DNA of 64,000 bases from Pedobacter paludis (GTDB taxonomy: Bacteria; Bacteroidota; Bacteroidia; Sphingobacteriales; Sphingobacteriaceae), in NCBI RefSeq assembly GCF_003173575.1, contig NZ_QGNY01000002.1, positions 620,001 to 684,000 of the forward strand, read 5' to 3'. Below the pieces are notes generated by a model. The model was given only the letters and a program-made list of their open reading frames with translations, ran no database searches and was not told the DNA's origin. Position 1 is the stretch's first letter; each line of letters starts with the position of its first letter. A program made the translations under genes and the position numbers. Below, in pieces: positions 9,146 to 18,324 of this stretch.

Positions 9146-9169
9146 TGCGTGTTTTTGCGTTTTTATGCG
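9146..9169 (+). promoter_or_regulatory. Upstream operator: three TGCG repeats at 10-bp spacing
   Basis: TGCG occurs at 9146-9149, 9156-9159 and 9166-9169, exactly ten bases apart, so all three face one side of the helix. It lies 38 bases before the TTTG of the susC promoter and about 55 bases before the DeoR gene start on the other strand. A matching triplet sits at 14916-14939. Binding by the adjacent DeoR protein is inferred. Confidence 0.65.
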
Positions 9170-9207
9170 ATAAAGTTTTGAGGCTTATTGCAAATGTTAC
9201 ACATAAT

Positions 9208-9241
9208 TTTGTTTTTATATTAAAAAACATTTATATATTTA
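9208..9241 (+). promoter_or_regulatory. Promoter of susC/susD operon 2
   Basis: TTTG at 9208-9211, a 22-base spacer and TATATTTA at 9234-9241 form a near-consensus Bacteroidota promoter. It is bracketed by the TGCG operators at 9146-9169 and 9260-9273, so the start point would lie just before the downstream operator. Confidence 0.6.
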
Positions 9242-9259
9242 CGATAACTAATGTTATAA

Positions 9260-9273
9260 TGCGTTATTATGCG
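9260..9273 (+). promoter_or_regulatory. Downstream operator: two TGCG repeats at 10-bp spacing
   Basis: TGCG at 9260-9263 and 9270-9273 with TTATTA between, followed by TGTTT. It begins 18 bases after the -7 box, over the expected early transcribed region, where a bound repressor would block initiation. The equivalent pair before operon 3 is at 15029-15042 and shares the surrounding bases. Confidence 0.65.
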
Positions 9274-9335
9274 TGTTTAAACATGAAACCGGAACAACAA
9301 CTAATTTCATTTTAACCATTTCTTAAAGCAGTTTT

Positions 9336-12300
9336 ATGAAGAAAAAACTACTCCTAACTTTTCTTGCTGGGGTTTTTTTGATTGCGCATGTCTTTGCGCA
9401 ACAAATCACCGTGACGGGAAAGGTCACATCTGATGATGGACCAGTACCAGGCGTATCCATTCGTGTTAAGGGAACGAATGTTATCGCCCAAACAAATTCT
9501 AACGGGCTTTACAGTATTAAAGCGCTTAAATCTGATGTAATAACCTTCACCTATGTAGGTTACGTTACTCAAGAAAAAACAGTAGGCGCTAATAGCACAA
9601 TTAATGTTGTGCTTAGGCAAGATGCCAGCACGCTAAACGAAGTAGTGGTTACGGCCTATGGTATTGAAAGAAATGCCAAAAGTTTAGGCTACTCTACCCC
9701 AAAAGTTAGCGGCGATGAAGTTACCCAAACCGGTAGAGAAAATTTTATTAACGGTTTAGCAGGAAGGGTTCCGGGTTTGTTCGTAAACCAAACCTCTGGC
9801 GATCCGGGAGCATCATCGCAAATTGTATTAAGAGGGATTGTTTCCATGACAGGCGACAATTCTCCATTAATTGTTTTGGATGGGGTTCCGATCGATAACT
9901 CGGTGTTAAACCAGGGGAGTACGGCCATGAACGGTAATAATAGAAGTCAGGATTATACCAACCGGGCATCGGATATTAACCCAGCAGATATTGAAAGCTA
10001 TACAATTTTAAAAGGCCCAGAAGCAACAGCACTTTATGGTAATTTGGGCGCCAGTGGTGCCATCGTAATTACAACAAAAAAAGCTAAGGTTGGTAAATCG
10101 ACTGTTTCATACAATGGTTCGTTAAGAATTGAAACGGTTAATAATTCGCCAGAAGTTCAGCAGGTTTATGGCCAGGGTGATGCAAATGGTATTTTCAATG
10201 GTGGCTCGTTTAACTTCTTCGGACCGAAATATCCAGAGGGATTACCAATTTATGATAACGTTGGAAGTTTCTTTAAAACAGGTACAGCACAAAAACATAA
10301 CGTGGTTGTAGAAGGTGGAAAAGAAGCTTTAACTTATAGATGGTCTAACGAATACACAGATAATAAAGGAACCATTCCTACCACAAGGTATCAGCGATTT
10401 TCATCAAGCGTAACTGGAGTAATTCCGGTTTCTGATAAGATTAAGGTAACCACAAGATTTAGCTACACCAATGCTTACAATAAAAAGGCAAATAAAGGTG
10501 TTCAAGGTTATTTAATGGGTTTATTAAGATTCCCATCCAGATTTGATGTAAACAATTGGATTGATCCGGTTGGAAATAGAGTAGTTACAACCGGTACAAT
10601 TTATAGTGAAAGCGATAATCCGTTTTGGGATGTAAATAAAAATTTATCTGAAGATAAAACGAATGCCATTGTTGGTAATGCAAATCTTTCTTACAAACCA
10701 ACCAAATGGTTAACCGTTACAGGAATTTTGGGAACCAATCTTTCCAACACAACCGGAATAACCGTTTATCATACTCAATCTTATTCGGGATCTGGAAGTG
10801 CGGCAACGCCAACGGGAGGCACAATAAATACTTACCAATCTCTAAACAAACGATTGGATGGTTCGGTTACGGCATCGGCAGTGCATAAATTCGGAAAGTT
10901 TAATAACACCTACATCATTGGTGCCAACTTTTCTGATGTAAATAATACAGTTAATTCTGCCAGAGGACAAAATATGTTCGATCCAGATTTTTATAGCATC
11001 AACAATACCCTACCATCAACACAATCGGCTAGGTTAACCATTAATCGCTACAGAAATGCAGGTGCTTTTGGTCAGGCCGTTTTGGGTTACCAGTCTTTAA
11101 TATTTTTAACACTTTCTGGTCGGGTTGATGCCGCTTCAAGGTTAATGCCGAGCAATCCATATTTCGCTTATCCATCGGCGAGTCTGGCGTTTAATTTTAC
11201 TGAGCTGGAATCGGTAAAGAAATGGGATGTTTTTAGTAGTGGTAAATTGAGGGCTTCTTATGGTATAACCGGTAAAGAACCCTATAAAGCGTATGCTTTG
11301 GCTACCAGGTTATTAACGGTAAATAGTACTGGCGGTGGATTTAATTATGATCTTGCCAATGGTGGGAATCCAGATTTAGTACCAGAGCAAACAAAAAATT
11401 TCGAAACAGGTTTTGAGTTTGGATTTCTAAAAGATCGCATCAGCGTAGATTTTACCTACTACACGCTTAATAGCCACAAACAGATTATTGCACCGAGAAT
11501 TAGCTACGGAACAGGTTCTGTAATTCGGTTGATGAATGGTGGTGATGTGGTAAATAAGGGTGTCGAAATTCAGTTAAAAGGTTCGCCCTTCCGATCGAAA
11601 GATTTCAATTGGGATATGACTTTTAACTTTACGCACAACAAAGGAACTGTGTTATCGATAGCAGATGAATTGCCAGAGCTTTACGATTCTGATACCTGGG
11701 TTGCAAATGGTTTAAGAGGTGCCGTATTCCCTGGCGCAAGTACGCTTGCCATTTCTGGTTGGGTTAACCAACGCAATAGCAGAGGAGATCTTTTAATTAA
11801 TCCGGCAACTGGCTTGCCTATTTTAGGAAGCGATCAGGAATTCCCGGTAATAGGAGATAGAACACCTAAGTTTAATTTGGGCTTTGTAAACAGCTTCAAC
11901 TATAAGAGCTTTAATGTTTCCTTTTTGCTAGATTTAAGAGTAGGCGGCGATGTGTATAATCAAACCCAGTATGAATTGTATAGAAGAGGCTTGAGTGTTA
12001 AAACACTTGATAGAGATGTGCCAAGGGTAATTACTGGAGTTTTAAAAGATGGTTTGGAAAATACAGCAAATCCTACAGTTAATACCATTTTGGTTACCCC
12101 TTCTGCCAATACGAATTATTACAGCTCAACCACAAGCGGTATTGCTCCAGAAATGTTTGTAGAAAAAAACATCAAATCCTTAAGATTAAGAGACGTAACC
12201 GTTTCGTACGATTTTCCGGCTAAAATGCTTTCAAGAACAAAAGTTTTTCAGGGTTTGGGTGCGTACGTAACCTTAACAGATGTTTTTTTAATTACCAATT

Positions 12301-12428
12301 ATTCAGGTACAGATCCTGATGCAAATTCCAATAACCCATCATTGGGTGGTGCTGGTGGTTATGGTATAGATTATGGAAATATGGGAAGGCCACTAGGTGT
12401 AAATATTGGTTTCCGTTTAAAATTGTAA
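9336..12428 (+). CDS. SusC/RagA-family TonB-dependent transporter
   Basis: This 1030-residue outer-membrane transporter has a signal peptide ending FAQQ (residues 1-22). Next come a CarboxypepD_reg-like domain (ITVTGKVTSDDGPVPGV, about 23-95), a TonB-box-like LNEVVVTAYG, a plug with QIVLRGIVS, PLIVLDGVPID, DINPADIESYTIL and GPEATALYGNLGASGAIVITTKK, and a barrel ending NIGFRLKL. Its first 80 residues closely resemble those of the SusC at 15101, so the two are probably paralogues. The next gene, a SusD, starts four bases after its stop. The promoter carries TGCG operators, pointing to DeoR-type control. There is no STN domain. Transported compound unknown. Confidence 0.93.
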   Translation: MKKKLLLTFLAGVFLIAHVFAQQITVTGKVTSDDGPVPGVSIRVKGTNVIAQTNSNGLYSIKALKSDVITFTYVGYVTQEKTVGANSTINVVLRQDASTLNEVVVTAYGIERNAKSLGYSTPKVSGDEVTQTGRENFINGLAGRVPGLFVNQTSGDPGASSQIVLRGIVSMTGDNSPLIVLDGVPIDNSVLNQGSTAMNGNNRSQDYTNRASDINPADIESYTILKGPEATALYGNLGASGAIVITTKKAKVGKSTVSYNGSLRIETVNNSPEVQQVYGQGDANGIFNGGSFNFFGPKYPEGLPIYDNVGSFFKTGTAQKHNVVVEGGKEALTYRWSNEYTDNKGTIPTTRYQRFSSSVTGVIPVSDKIKVTTRFSYTNAYNKKANKGVQGYLMGLLRFPSRFDVNNWIDPVGNRVVTTGTIYSESDNPFWDVNKNLSEDKTNAIVGNANLSYKPTKWLTVTGILGTNLSNTTGITVYHTQSYSGSGSAATPTGGTINTYQSLNKRLDGSVTASAVHKFGKFNNTYIIGANFSDVNNTVNSARGQNMFDPDFYSINNTLPSTQSARLTINRYRNAGAFGQAVLGYQSLIFLTLSGRVDAASRLMPSNPYFAYPSASLAFNFTELESVKKWDVFSSGKLRASYGITGKEPYKAYALATRLLTVNSTGGGFNYDLANGGNPDLVPEQTKNFETGFEFGFLKDRISVDFTYYTLNSHKQIIAPRISYGTGSVIRLMNGGDVVNKGVEIQLKGSPFRSKDFNWDMTFNFTHNKGTVLSIADELPELYDSDTWVANGLRGAVFPGASTLAISGWVNQRNSRGDLLINPATGLPILGSDQEFPVIGDRTPKFNLGFVNSFNYKSFNVSFLLDLRVGGDVYNQTQYELYRRGLSVKTLDRDVPRVITGVLKDGLENTANPTVNTILVTPSANTNYYSSTTSGIAPEMFVEKNIKSLRLRDVTVSYDFPAKMLSRTKVFQGLGAYVTLTDVFLITNYSGTDPDANSNNPSLGGAGGYGIDYGNMGRPLGVNIGFRLKL

Positions 12429-12432
12429 GAAC

Positions 12433-14034
12433 ATGAAATATCTTAAAATAATAATGTTTTCGGCTGTTGTGCTGTGCATAACAAGCTGTAAAAAATGGCT
12501 CGATGTAAATACAGATCCTGCTACGCCACAAGTTACCAAGGCAGAATATCTGCTTTCGCCGATTATGTTTCAAATGGCAAACAACACGGCTACAGATAAT
12601 AGGTTGATTTTTAAATATACCCAGGATATGTTTGGACAGGATGTAACAACCTTTACTGTTGCATGGGAAAAACATGGATATCAATCCGCCAGTGATTTGG
12701 GCGGATCGATGTGGAGAATGGTTTATATAAATTTCGGATTGAATCTGGAAGATATGATCAAGGATGCAGAAGCAACGAATAAATGGACTTACGCCGGAAT
12801 TGGTTATGCAATTAAAGCTTGGGGCTTTCAATTGTTAACGGATGCTCACGGGCCGGTTATTTTAGATGAAGCTTATGCAAACCAGTTAAAATTTAAATAC
12901 CAGGATCAGCCAGAGGTTTATGCAAGGGTTCGCCAGTGGAGCCAAAAGGCCTTAGAATGCTTTAATAAAACCGATGCGAATGGTACTGCGGCTTTATTGG
13001 CAGGTGTTTCAGGAGATCAAATGTATAAAGGCGATCGAGTTAAATGGAGAAAATTTGTATATGGTTTGTTGGCTCAACAATATAGCCACCTAATTAACAA
13101 GGCAGAATTCAATACCCAATATGCAGATAGTGTTGTAAAATATGTCGATTTATCTTTTACTTCAGCTGCTGATGATGCAACGATAAATTTTGGAGGATCT
13201 AACAGTAATGATTCAAATCCATTTAGCCAGAATTTTGGAATGTACACAGCAACAGCAACTACAGCACCTACCTATGGTAGAATTGGTCAGCCAGTTGTTA
13301 GCTTATTAACCGGTGGTGTTAGAGGTACAGCTGCGGTTGATCCAACTACGCCAGGTGTAGATCCTAGATTAACACGAATGATGAATCCTATCCCGGTTTC
13401 AGGTGTTTATAGAGGAGCTTTGCCTTTTGCCGGAACTGCAGCAACACCACATATTTTGGGTGCATTAACCGGAACATCTACAGTACCGTTTCCTGGAAAA
13501 TACATTTATTCAAATGCGGCTCGCTATCCGATTATGAGTTATGCTCAGCTACAGTTTGCAAAAGCAGAAGCCTTATTTAGAAAAGGAACAACGGGTACTG
13601 CATTCACAGCTTACGTAAACGGAATTAAAGGGCACATGGATTTTATTAATCTTTATGGAAGAACGGGTTCGCCAGCTCCCGCTACCATTTCGACGACAGA
13701 GATTAACAACTATTTGGCAAGCACAGAAGTGGCTCAAAATGCGGGCGCCTTAACAATAGCCGATATTATGCAACAAAAGTATATTGCACAATGGGGTTGG
13801 GCTGGCATGGAACAATGGAGCGATTTGCGAAAATATCATTACGATCCTTTAGTATATAAAACGTATAAACAGCTTGAGGCGGGAGATTTCTTTGAAAGAA
13901 ACAACGGAAAATATGCTTACCGTTTAAGACCGAGATATAGCTCTGAATATGTCTGGAATCAGGATGAACTGGCTAAATGGGGTGGATTGCAAACGGATTA
14001 TCATACCAAAGAAACATGGTCTAATCTTCCATAA
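12433..14034 (+). CDS. SusD-like outer-membrane lipoprotein (SusD-like_2 type)
   Basis: This 533-residue lipoprotein has a lipobox ending at Cys19 (ITSC-KKWLDVNTDP). The CKKWLDVNTDP opening, YLLSPIMFQMANN, the aromatic GSMWRMVYINF segment and the late helices YAQLQFAKAEALFRKG and AQWGWAGMEQWSDLRKYHYDP are those of the SusD/RagB nutrient-binding lipoproteins, close to the SusD-like_2 subgroup. It is separated by four bases from the upstream susC and by 15 from the small lipoprotein gene that follows, so all three form one transcript. It should cap the SusC barrel at the cell surface and bind the imported ligand, which is unknown. Confidence 0.9.
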   Translation: MKYLKIIMFSAVVLCITSCKKWLDVNTDPATPQVTKAEYLLSPIMFQMANNTATDNRLIFKYTQDMFGQDVTTFTVAWEKHGYQSASDLGGSMWRMVYINFGLNLEDMIKDAEATNKWTYAGIGYAIKAWGFQLLTDAHGPVILDEAYANQLKFKYQDQPEVYARVRQWSQKALECFNKTDANGTAALLAGVSGDQMYKGDRVKWRKFVYGLLAQQYSHLINKAEFNTQYADSVVKYVDLSFTSAADDATINFGGSNSNDSNPFSQNFGMYTATATTAPTYGRIGQPVVSLLTGGVRGTAAVDPTTPGVDPRLTRMMNPIPVSGVYRGALPFAGTAATPHILGALTGTSTVPFPGKYIYSNAARYPIMSYAQLQFAKAEALFRKGTTGTAFTAYVNGIKGHMDFINLYGRTGSPAPATISTTEINNYLASTEVAQNAGALTIADIMQQKYIAQWGWAGMEQWSDLRKYHYDPLVYKTYKQLEAGDFFERNNGKYAYRLRPRYSSEYVWNQDELAKWGGLQTDYHTKETWSNLP

Positions 14035-14049
14035 ATTAAAATTATAGAT

Positions 14050-14814
14050 ATGAAATCGATTATAAGAATATTTTTAGCCCTTGGGGTAATTGCATTTGCA
14101 ATCTCTTGTGGCAAAAACGAAATCAACTACGGAGATTTTACAGTTTTAAAAGATGATCAGGCAATGTTGAAGGTGAATTACAACATCGCTTACAGTGCAG
14201 ACCCAAACGTTCAGATTAATATTAACGGACAAAGGGTTAGTACCTTAATTAAAACCCGTTATCCATATCCTGGCGGTGGTTATGGAACCCTTGGCGATTC
14301 AAGACCTGATTATCTGGTTATCAATCCAGGAACTTCCGAAGTTTCTATCTCTATCCCTAAAAAGGGAACAAGTATAGATTCTGTTGTTTTATATAAAACT
14401 TCGGTTTCTGCTGAGGCCGGAAAAGCCTATACACTGCATTTAACTGATACGGCAACCAATACCAAAAGCCTGTTTGCGTTTGATAATTTCGCACTTCCAG
14501 ATTCTGGTATGGTAAAATATAAGTTTGTTAATTTAATGCCCAATGTACCGGCTGTAGATCTTTATTATGGTACAACTTTAGTTTGCTCTAATGTTGGTTA
14601 TTTAAAAGAAAGCGAATACTTTATTCGCCCTGTTTTAACAGGAACGGCTTTGGCTTGGACGGTAAGAGCCACCGGCGGAACAACCGCAATTGCTACTTAT
14701 ACCAGTGCAAGTACAATGCTTAACAGAAGAATTTATACAGCATTTGCAACAGGTTATACAGGCAGAACGGATGCCGTAAGAAAACCCTATTTAGGATTCT
14801 TTCTTACCAGATAA
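14050..14814 (+). CDS. DUF4397-type surface lipoprotein in the SusC/SusD operon
   Basis: This 254-residue lipoprotein has a lipobox at Cys20 (FAISC-GKNE). Two beta-rich halves are visible. The second contains KYKFVNLMPNVPAVDLYYG, the characteristic opening strand of DUF4397 domains, and the first half (residues 40-120) looks like a diverged copy with NINGQRV and repeated beta strands. Third genes of SusC/SusD operons often encode surface glycan-binding lipoproteins, so an accessory ligand-binding role is inferred, not shown. A hairpin with a T run follows and closes the operon. Confidence 0.7.
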   Translation: MKSIIRIFLALGVIAFAISCGKNEINYGDFTVLKDDQAMLKVNYNIAYSADPNVQININGQRVSTLIKTRYPYPGGGYGTLGDSRPDYLVINPGTSEVSISIPKKGTSIDSVVLYKTSVSAEAGKAYTLHLTDTATNTKSLFAFDNFALPDSGMVKYKFVNLMPNVPAVDLYYGTTLVCSNVGYLKESEYFIRPVLTGTALAWTVRATGGTTAIATYTSASTMLNRRIYTAFATGYTGRTDAVRKPYLGFFLTR

Positions 14815-14839
14815 TTTTTTCTCTCTTTGGTTTAATTAT

Positions 14840-14870
14840 GGTCGGCGCTTTATGGCGCCGGCCTTTTTTT
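14840..14870 (+). terminator. Rho-independent terminator of operon 2
   Basis: Arms 14840-14848 (ggtcggcgc) and 14855-14863 (gcgccggcc) pair with a single G-U, close a short loop and are followed by seven T residues. It lies 26 bases after the DUF4397 gene stop. Confidence 0.92.
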
Positions 14871-14915
14871 ATGTTAAATTTTTAATATTAAAATGAGATT
14901 AGAACCCATTTTAAT

Positions 14916-14939
14916 TGCGCTATTATGCGGTTTTGTGCA
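14916..14939 (+). promoter_or_regulatory. Upstream operator of operon 3: TGCG, TGCG, TGCA at 10-bp spacing
   Basis: TGCG at 14916-14919 and 14926-14929 and a variant TGCA at 14936-14939. The spacing and the 38-base distance to the promoter TTTG are identical to those of the array at 9146-9169. Inferred to be bound by the same DeoR-family protein. Confidence 0.62.
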
Positions 14940-14977
14940 ATAATATCAAACTAATTACAATATAAATACTCTAAATG

Positions 14978-15011
14978 TTTGTGTTTAAGTCGAAAACAAT
15001 TATGATATTTA
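14978..15011 (+). promoter_or_regulatory. Promoter of susC/susD operon 3
   Basis: TTTG at 14978-14981, a 22-base spacer, then GATATTTA at 15004-15011. The -7 box has two mismatches to TAnnTTTG, but the layout copies that of the operon 2 promoter base for base in spacing. Confidence 0.5.
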
Positions 15012-15028
15012 CTTAAAATTCAAAAACA

Positions 15029-15042
15029 TGCGGTATTGTGCG
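15029..15042 (+). promoter_or_regulatory. Downstream operator of operon 3: two TGCG repeats
   Basis: TGCG at 15029-15032 and 15039-15042 with GTATTG between, followed by TGTTTTAAA. It starts 17 bases after the -7 box, matching the pair at 9260-9273 in position and flanking sequence. Confidence 0.65.
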
Positions 15043-15100
15043 TGTTTTAAATTCTAACTAATTACTAACAACAACAAACAATTATTTCTTATTGGTTATT

Positions 15101-18100
15101 ATGAAAAAAAAACTACTCTTAATGTTTATCGGTACGTTTTTGTTGCTGGCCAATGCCATTGCGCAACAAATAACGGTTACCGGTAAGGTTACATCGGCAG
15201 ATGGACCAGTACCCGGAGTTTCCGTTAAGGTAAAAACAGGAACCACCGTTGTACAAACAGATGGCAATGGGGTATACTCCATAAAGGCCAGCAAAGGCGA
15301 AGTTCTGGTATTTTCTTTCGTAGGATACGGAAGCCAGGAAAAAACCATTGGCGACAATGCCACAATTAATGTTAACCTTGCTGCAGATGCACAAGGGTTG
15401 GAAGAAGTTGTGGTGGTGGGGTTTGGTACGCAGAAGAAAGTAAATTTAACAGGAGCCGTAACCACGGTTGATGTTGCAAAAACTTTTGGAAGCAAGCCTT
15501 TAAACGATCCAACCAAAGCGCTACAGGGTGTTGTTCCTGGTTTAACCATTACCTATGGAAATGGCGGTTTAACCGCTGGTCCGAACATCAATATTAGGGG
15601 AGTGGGTTCCATTAACGGAAACAGCAGACCCTTAATTATTGTAGATAACGTAGAAACGCCCGATCTTTCTATCATTAACCCGGCAGATATAGAAAGTGTT
15701 TCTGTTTTAAAGGATGCGGCATCGACCTCTATTTACGGAGCAAGGGCAGCATTTGGTGTGGTATTAATCAAAACCAAATCGGGCAAGAAAAATCTCCCTA
15801 CAAAAATCTCGTACTCTAATAACTTCTCTTGGAACAAACCTACCGTATTGGCAGATTTTTCTGATCCGGTTCCTGAATTACAGGCCTTATATGATGCATC
15901 AGTTCGGGCAGGTACAACATCACCGGAAACTTTTGGAATGCAGTTAACCAAACTTAGAGATGGAATTGCAAACTGGCAAAACAAATATGCCGCTACAAAT
16001 ACCGGTAACGATATGATTTTAGGTCAGGATTTCGATTACGTAGACGGCAGGGTATATTTCTACAAGGTTTGGGATCCAAAAAAGGAAATGCTAAAGGACT
16101 ACACGGCACAATCTAATCACAATTTAAGCCTGCAGGGTGGAAGTGATAAAATCGGATATTATTTATCTGGAGGTTATGCAAATGAGGGCGGCATTTTTAA
16201 ATTAAATCCAGATGAAATTAATAAGTATAATATCTCTGGGGCAATAAATGTTGCAGCCACAAAATGGTTGGATGTAGACGCTAAATTTTTATACAGAAAC
16301 TTTAAGTACGATTATCCTTATCAATATCAAAACTACTGGTACTATTTCTGGAGATGGGGCTCTTACTTTCCGTATGGACAGTATAATGGCAACTATTTTA
16401 GACATACGCCAGCTTATTTAGCAAATGCACAAACATCAAACGTAACCGAAAATTACAGTCGTGTTGATTTGGGTGCAACAATTAAAATTACCAAAGATCT
16501 AAACATCCGTGCAGATTATACGCTCGGAAGATCCAATGCATTAAGACATGAAGTTGGTGGGCCAATTAATGCACTTGATTTCTGGACTGCAGGTACACCG
16601 CCGCTTTTAGCTAATATTGCAACAGCATCGCAAGATATTGTAAGTTACGGCGAAACCAGAAACATGGTAAATACGCTAAATGCTTACGCTACTTATCAAA
16701 AAACATTTGCTACAGATCATAATGTTAAAATTACTGCCGGTGTAAACTCTGAAAATTACGACAATGTTCAGTTCACGGCAGCGAAAAATACAGTTTTAGA
16801 TCCTACCCGTGGCGAGCTTGCCTTAGCTGTTGGTACACAATTGGCAAGTGGTTATCATGGAACAGTTAATGGTTCCGTTTCTTATCCAGTAGGCGCATAT
16901 GCTGGTTATTTCGGTCGTTTCAATTACGATTACAAAGGGAAATATTTATTGGAAGTTAATGGAAGATACGATGGTTCATCCGCATTTTCTAAATTAGATC
17001 GTTGGGGCTTTTTCCCATCAGCTTCTGCAGGTTATCGTTTAACCGAAGAGAAATTTATGAGCTTTATTAAGCCATATGTTGATGATGTTAAATTCAGGGC
17101 ATCGTATGGTTCGGTAGGAAATCAGAACGTTGGTGGCCAATATTATATTCCAACAATGGCTGGATCTTCTGTTAACTGGATTACGCCAGCAGGTACTACA
17201 CTGGTTCAGGGCGTTGCAGCACCAATAGCTGTTGCACAATCTTTAACTTGGGAGAAAATCCAAACGTTAGATTTTGGTACGGATATCCGTTTCTGGAAAA
17301 ACCATGTAGGCTTATCAGTAGATTATTATCAAAGAGATACTAAAGGAATGTTGCAATCTACCTCGGTTCCATCTACCTTCGGTGCAGCCGGACCAAAAAT
17401 TAACGCAGGTAATTTTAGAAATCGTGGTTACGAAATTAGCTTGGATTTAAATTATCCGGTTGGAAAAGATTTAAATCTATATGCCACTTTAACTCTTGCC
17501 GATAATAAAACGGTATTTACGAAATGGAATAATCCATCTAATCTAATTTATCAAAATGGAGCCGGTTATTACGTTGGGCAACAATATGGTGAAATCTGGG
17601 GTTTTGAAACCGATGGTTATTTCCAATCTGCATCTGAAGTGGCAAGTTCTCCTAGTCAAACCTCTTTACAAAACGGAAACTTTGTTTACGGCGTAGGCGA
17701 TGTGAAGTATAAAGATTTGAACGGTGATGGTGTAATTAACCAAGGCAAGGGCACAGCCGATGATCATGGAGATTTAAAGGTAATCGGAAATACGCAGCCA
17801 AGATACCAGTACAGTGCTCGTTTAGGTGGCACGTATAAAGGTTTCGATTTAGATGTGTACATTCAAGGTGTTGGAGAACGCAGTTATTGGGGCTTGGGAA
17901 CTATGATTATTCCTGCCTATGGCAATGCCGATATAATGTACGCCAATCAGTTGGATTTCTGGACACCGACAAATACCAATGCATTTTATCCTCGCCCGTA
18001 TATTGGCAACAGCGCAACTAAAATTGCAAACTTCCCGGCAAGTGGAAATAACTTTTACCCTCAAACTAAATATTTGTTAAATTTAGCTTATGCCAGATTA

Positions 18101-18316
18101 AAAAATGTAACCATCGGTTATACCCTGCCAAATAACTGGCTTAAAAAATATGGTGTAGAGAAATTTAGAATTTACTTAAGCGGGCAAAACCTTGCAACCA
18201 TTTCAAATGTGGGCGCACCGATTGATCCTGAAATGACCGATGGAGAATCTGGTTACACAGGCCGTACATTTCCGTTTAACAGACAATATTCTTTCGGTGT
18301 TAACTTAACATTATAA
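15101..18316 (+). CDS. SusC/RagA-family TonB-dependent transporter
   Basis: This protein of about 1071 residues starts at the ATG at 15101, where the signal peptide MKKKLLLMFIGTFLLLANA begins; an in-frame TTG at 15092 is less likely. A CarboxypepD_reg-like domain (ITVTGKVTSADGPVPGV, about 23-95) is followed by LEEVVVVGFGTQ, a plug with NINIRGVGSINGNSRPLI, IINPADIESVSVLKDAAST and SIYGARAAFGVVLI, and a barrel ending FGVNLTL. LKDAASTSIYGARAA is the textbook SusC plug motif. It is paralogous to the SusC at 9336. The partner susD starts eight bases downstream. Promoter and operators match those of operon 2, so co-regulation is likely. Ligand unknown. Confidence 0.93.
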   Translation: MKKKLLLMFIGTFLLLANAIAQQITVTGKVTSADGPVPGVSVKVKTGTTVVQTDGNGVYSIKASKGEVLVFSFVGYGSQEKTIGDNATINVNLAADAQGLEEVVVVGFGTQKKVNLTGAVTTVDVAKTFGSKPLNDPTKALQGVVPGLTITYGNGGLTAGPNINIRGVGSINGNSRPLIIVDNVETPDLSIINPADIESVSVLKDAASTSIYGARAAFGVVLIKTKSGKKNLPTKISYSNNFSWNKPTVLADFSDPVPELQALYDASVRAGTTSPETFGMQLTKLRDGIANWQNKYAATNTGNDMILGQDFDYVDGRVYFYKVWDPKKEMLKDYTAQSNHNLSLQGGSDKIGYYLSGGYANEGGIFKLNPDEINKYNISGAINVAATKWLDVDAKFLYRNFKYDYPYQYQNYWYYFWRWGSYFPYGQYNGNYFRHTPAYLANAQTSNVTENYSRVDLGATIKITKDLNIRADYTLGRSNALRHEVGGPINALDFWTAGTPPLLANIATASQDIVSYGETRNMVNTLNAYATYQKTFATDHNVKITAGVNSENYDNVQFTAAKNTVLDPTRGELALAVGTQLASGYHGTVNGSVSYPVGAYAGYFGRFNYDYKGKYLLEVNGRYDGSSAFSKLDRWGFFPSASAGYRLTEEKFMSFIKPYVDDVKFRASYGSVGNQNVGGQYYIPTMAGSSVNWITPAGTTLVQGVAAPIAVAQSLTWEKIQTLDFGTDIRFWKNHVGLSVDYYQRDTKGMLQSTSVPSTFGAAGPKINAGNFRNRGYEISLDLNYPVGKDLNLYATLTLADNKTVFTKWNNPSNLIYQNGAGYYVGQQYGEIWGFETDGYFQSASEVASSPSQTSLQNGNFVYGVGDVKYKDLNGDGVINQGKGTADDHGDLKVIGNTQPRYQYSARLGGTYKGFDLDVYIQGVGERSYWGLGTMIIPAYGNADIMYANQLDFWTPTNTNAFYPRPYIGNSATKIANFPASGNNFYPQTKYLLNLAYARLKNVTIGYTLPNNWLKKYGVEKFRIYLSGQNLATISNVGAPIDPEMTDGESGYTGRTFPFNRQYSFGVNLTL

Positions 18317-18324
18317 TAAGAACC

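Noticed and set aside
15092..15100. TTG at 15092 as the start of the third SusC
   Set aside because: The ATG at 15101 begins a signal peptide nearly identical to that of the paralogue at 9336; the TTG would add three unneeded residues.
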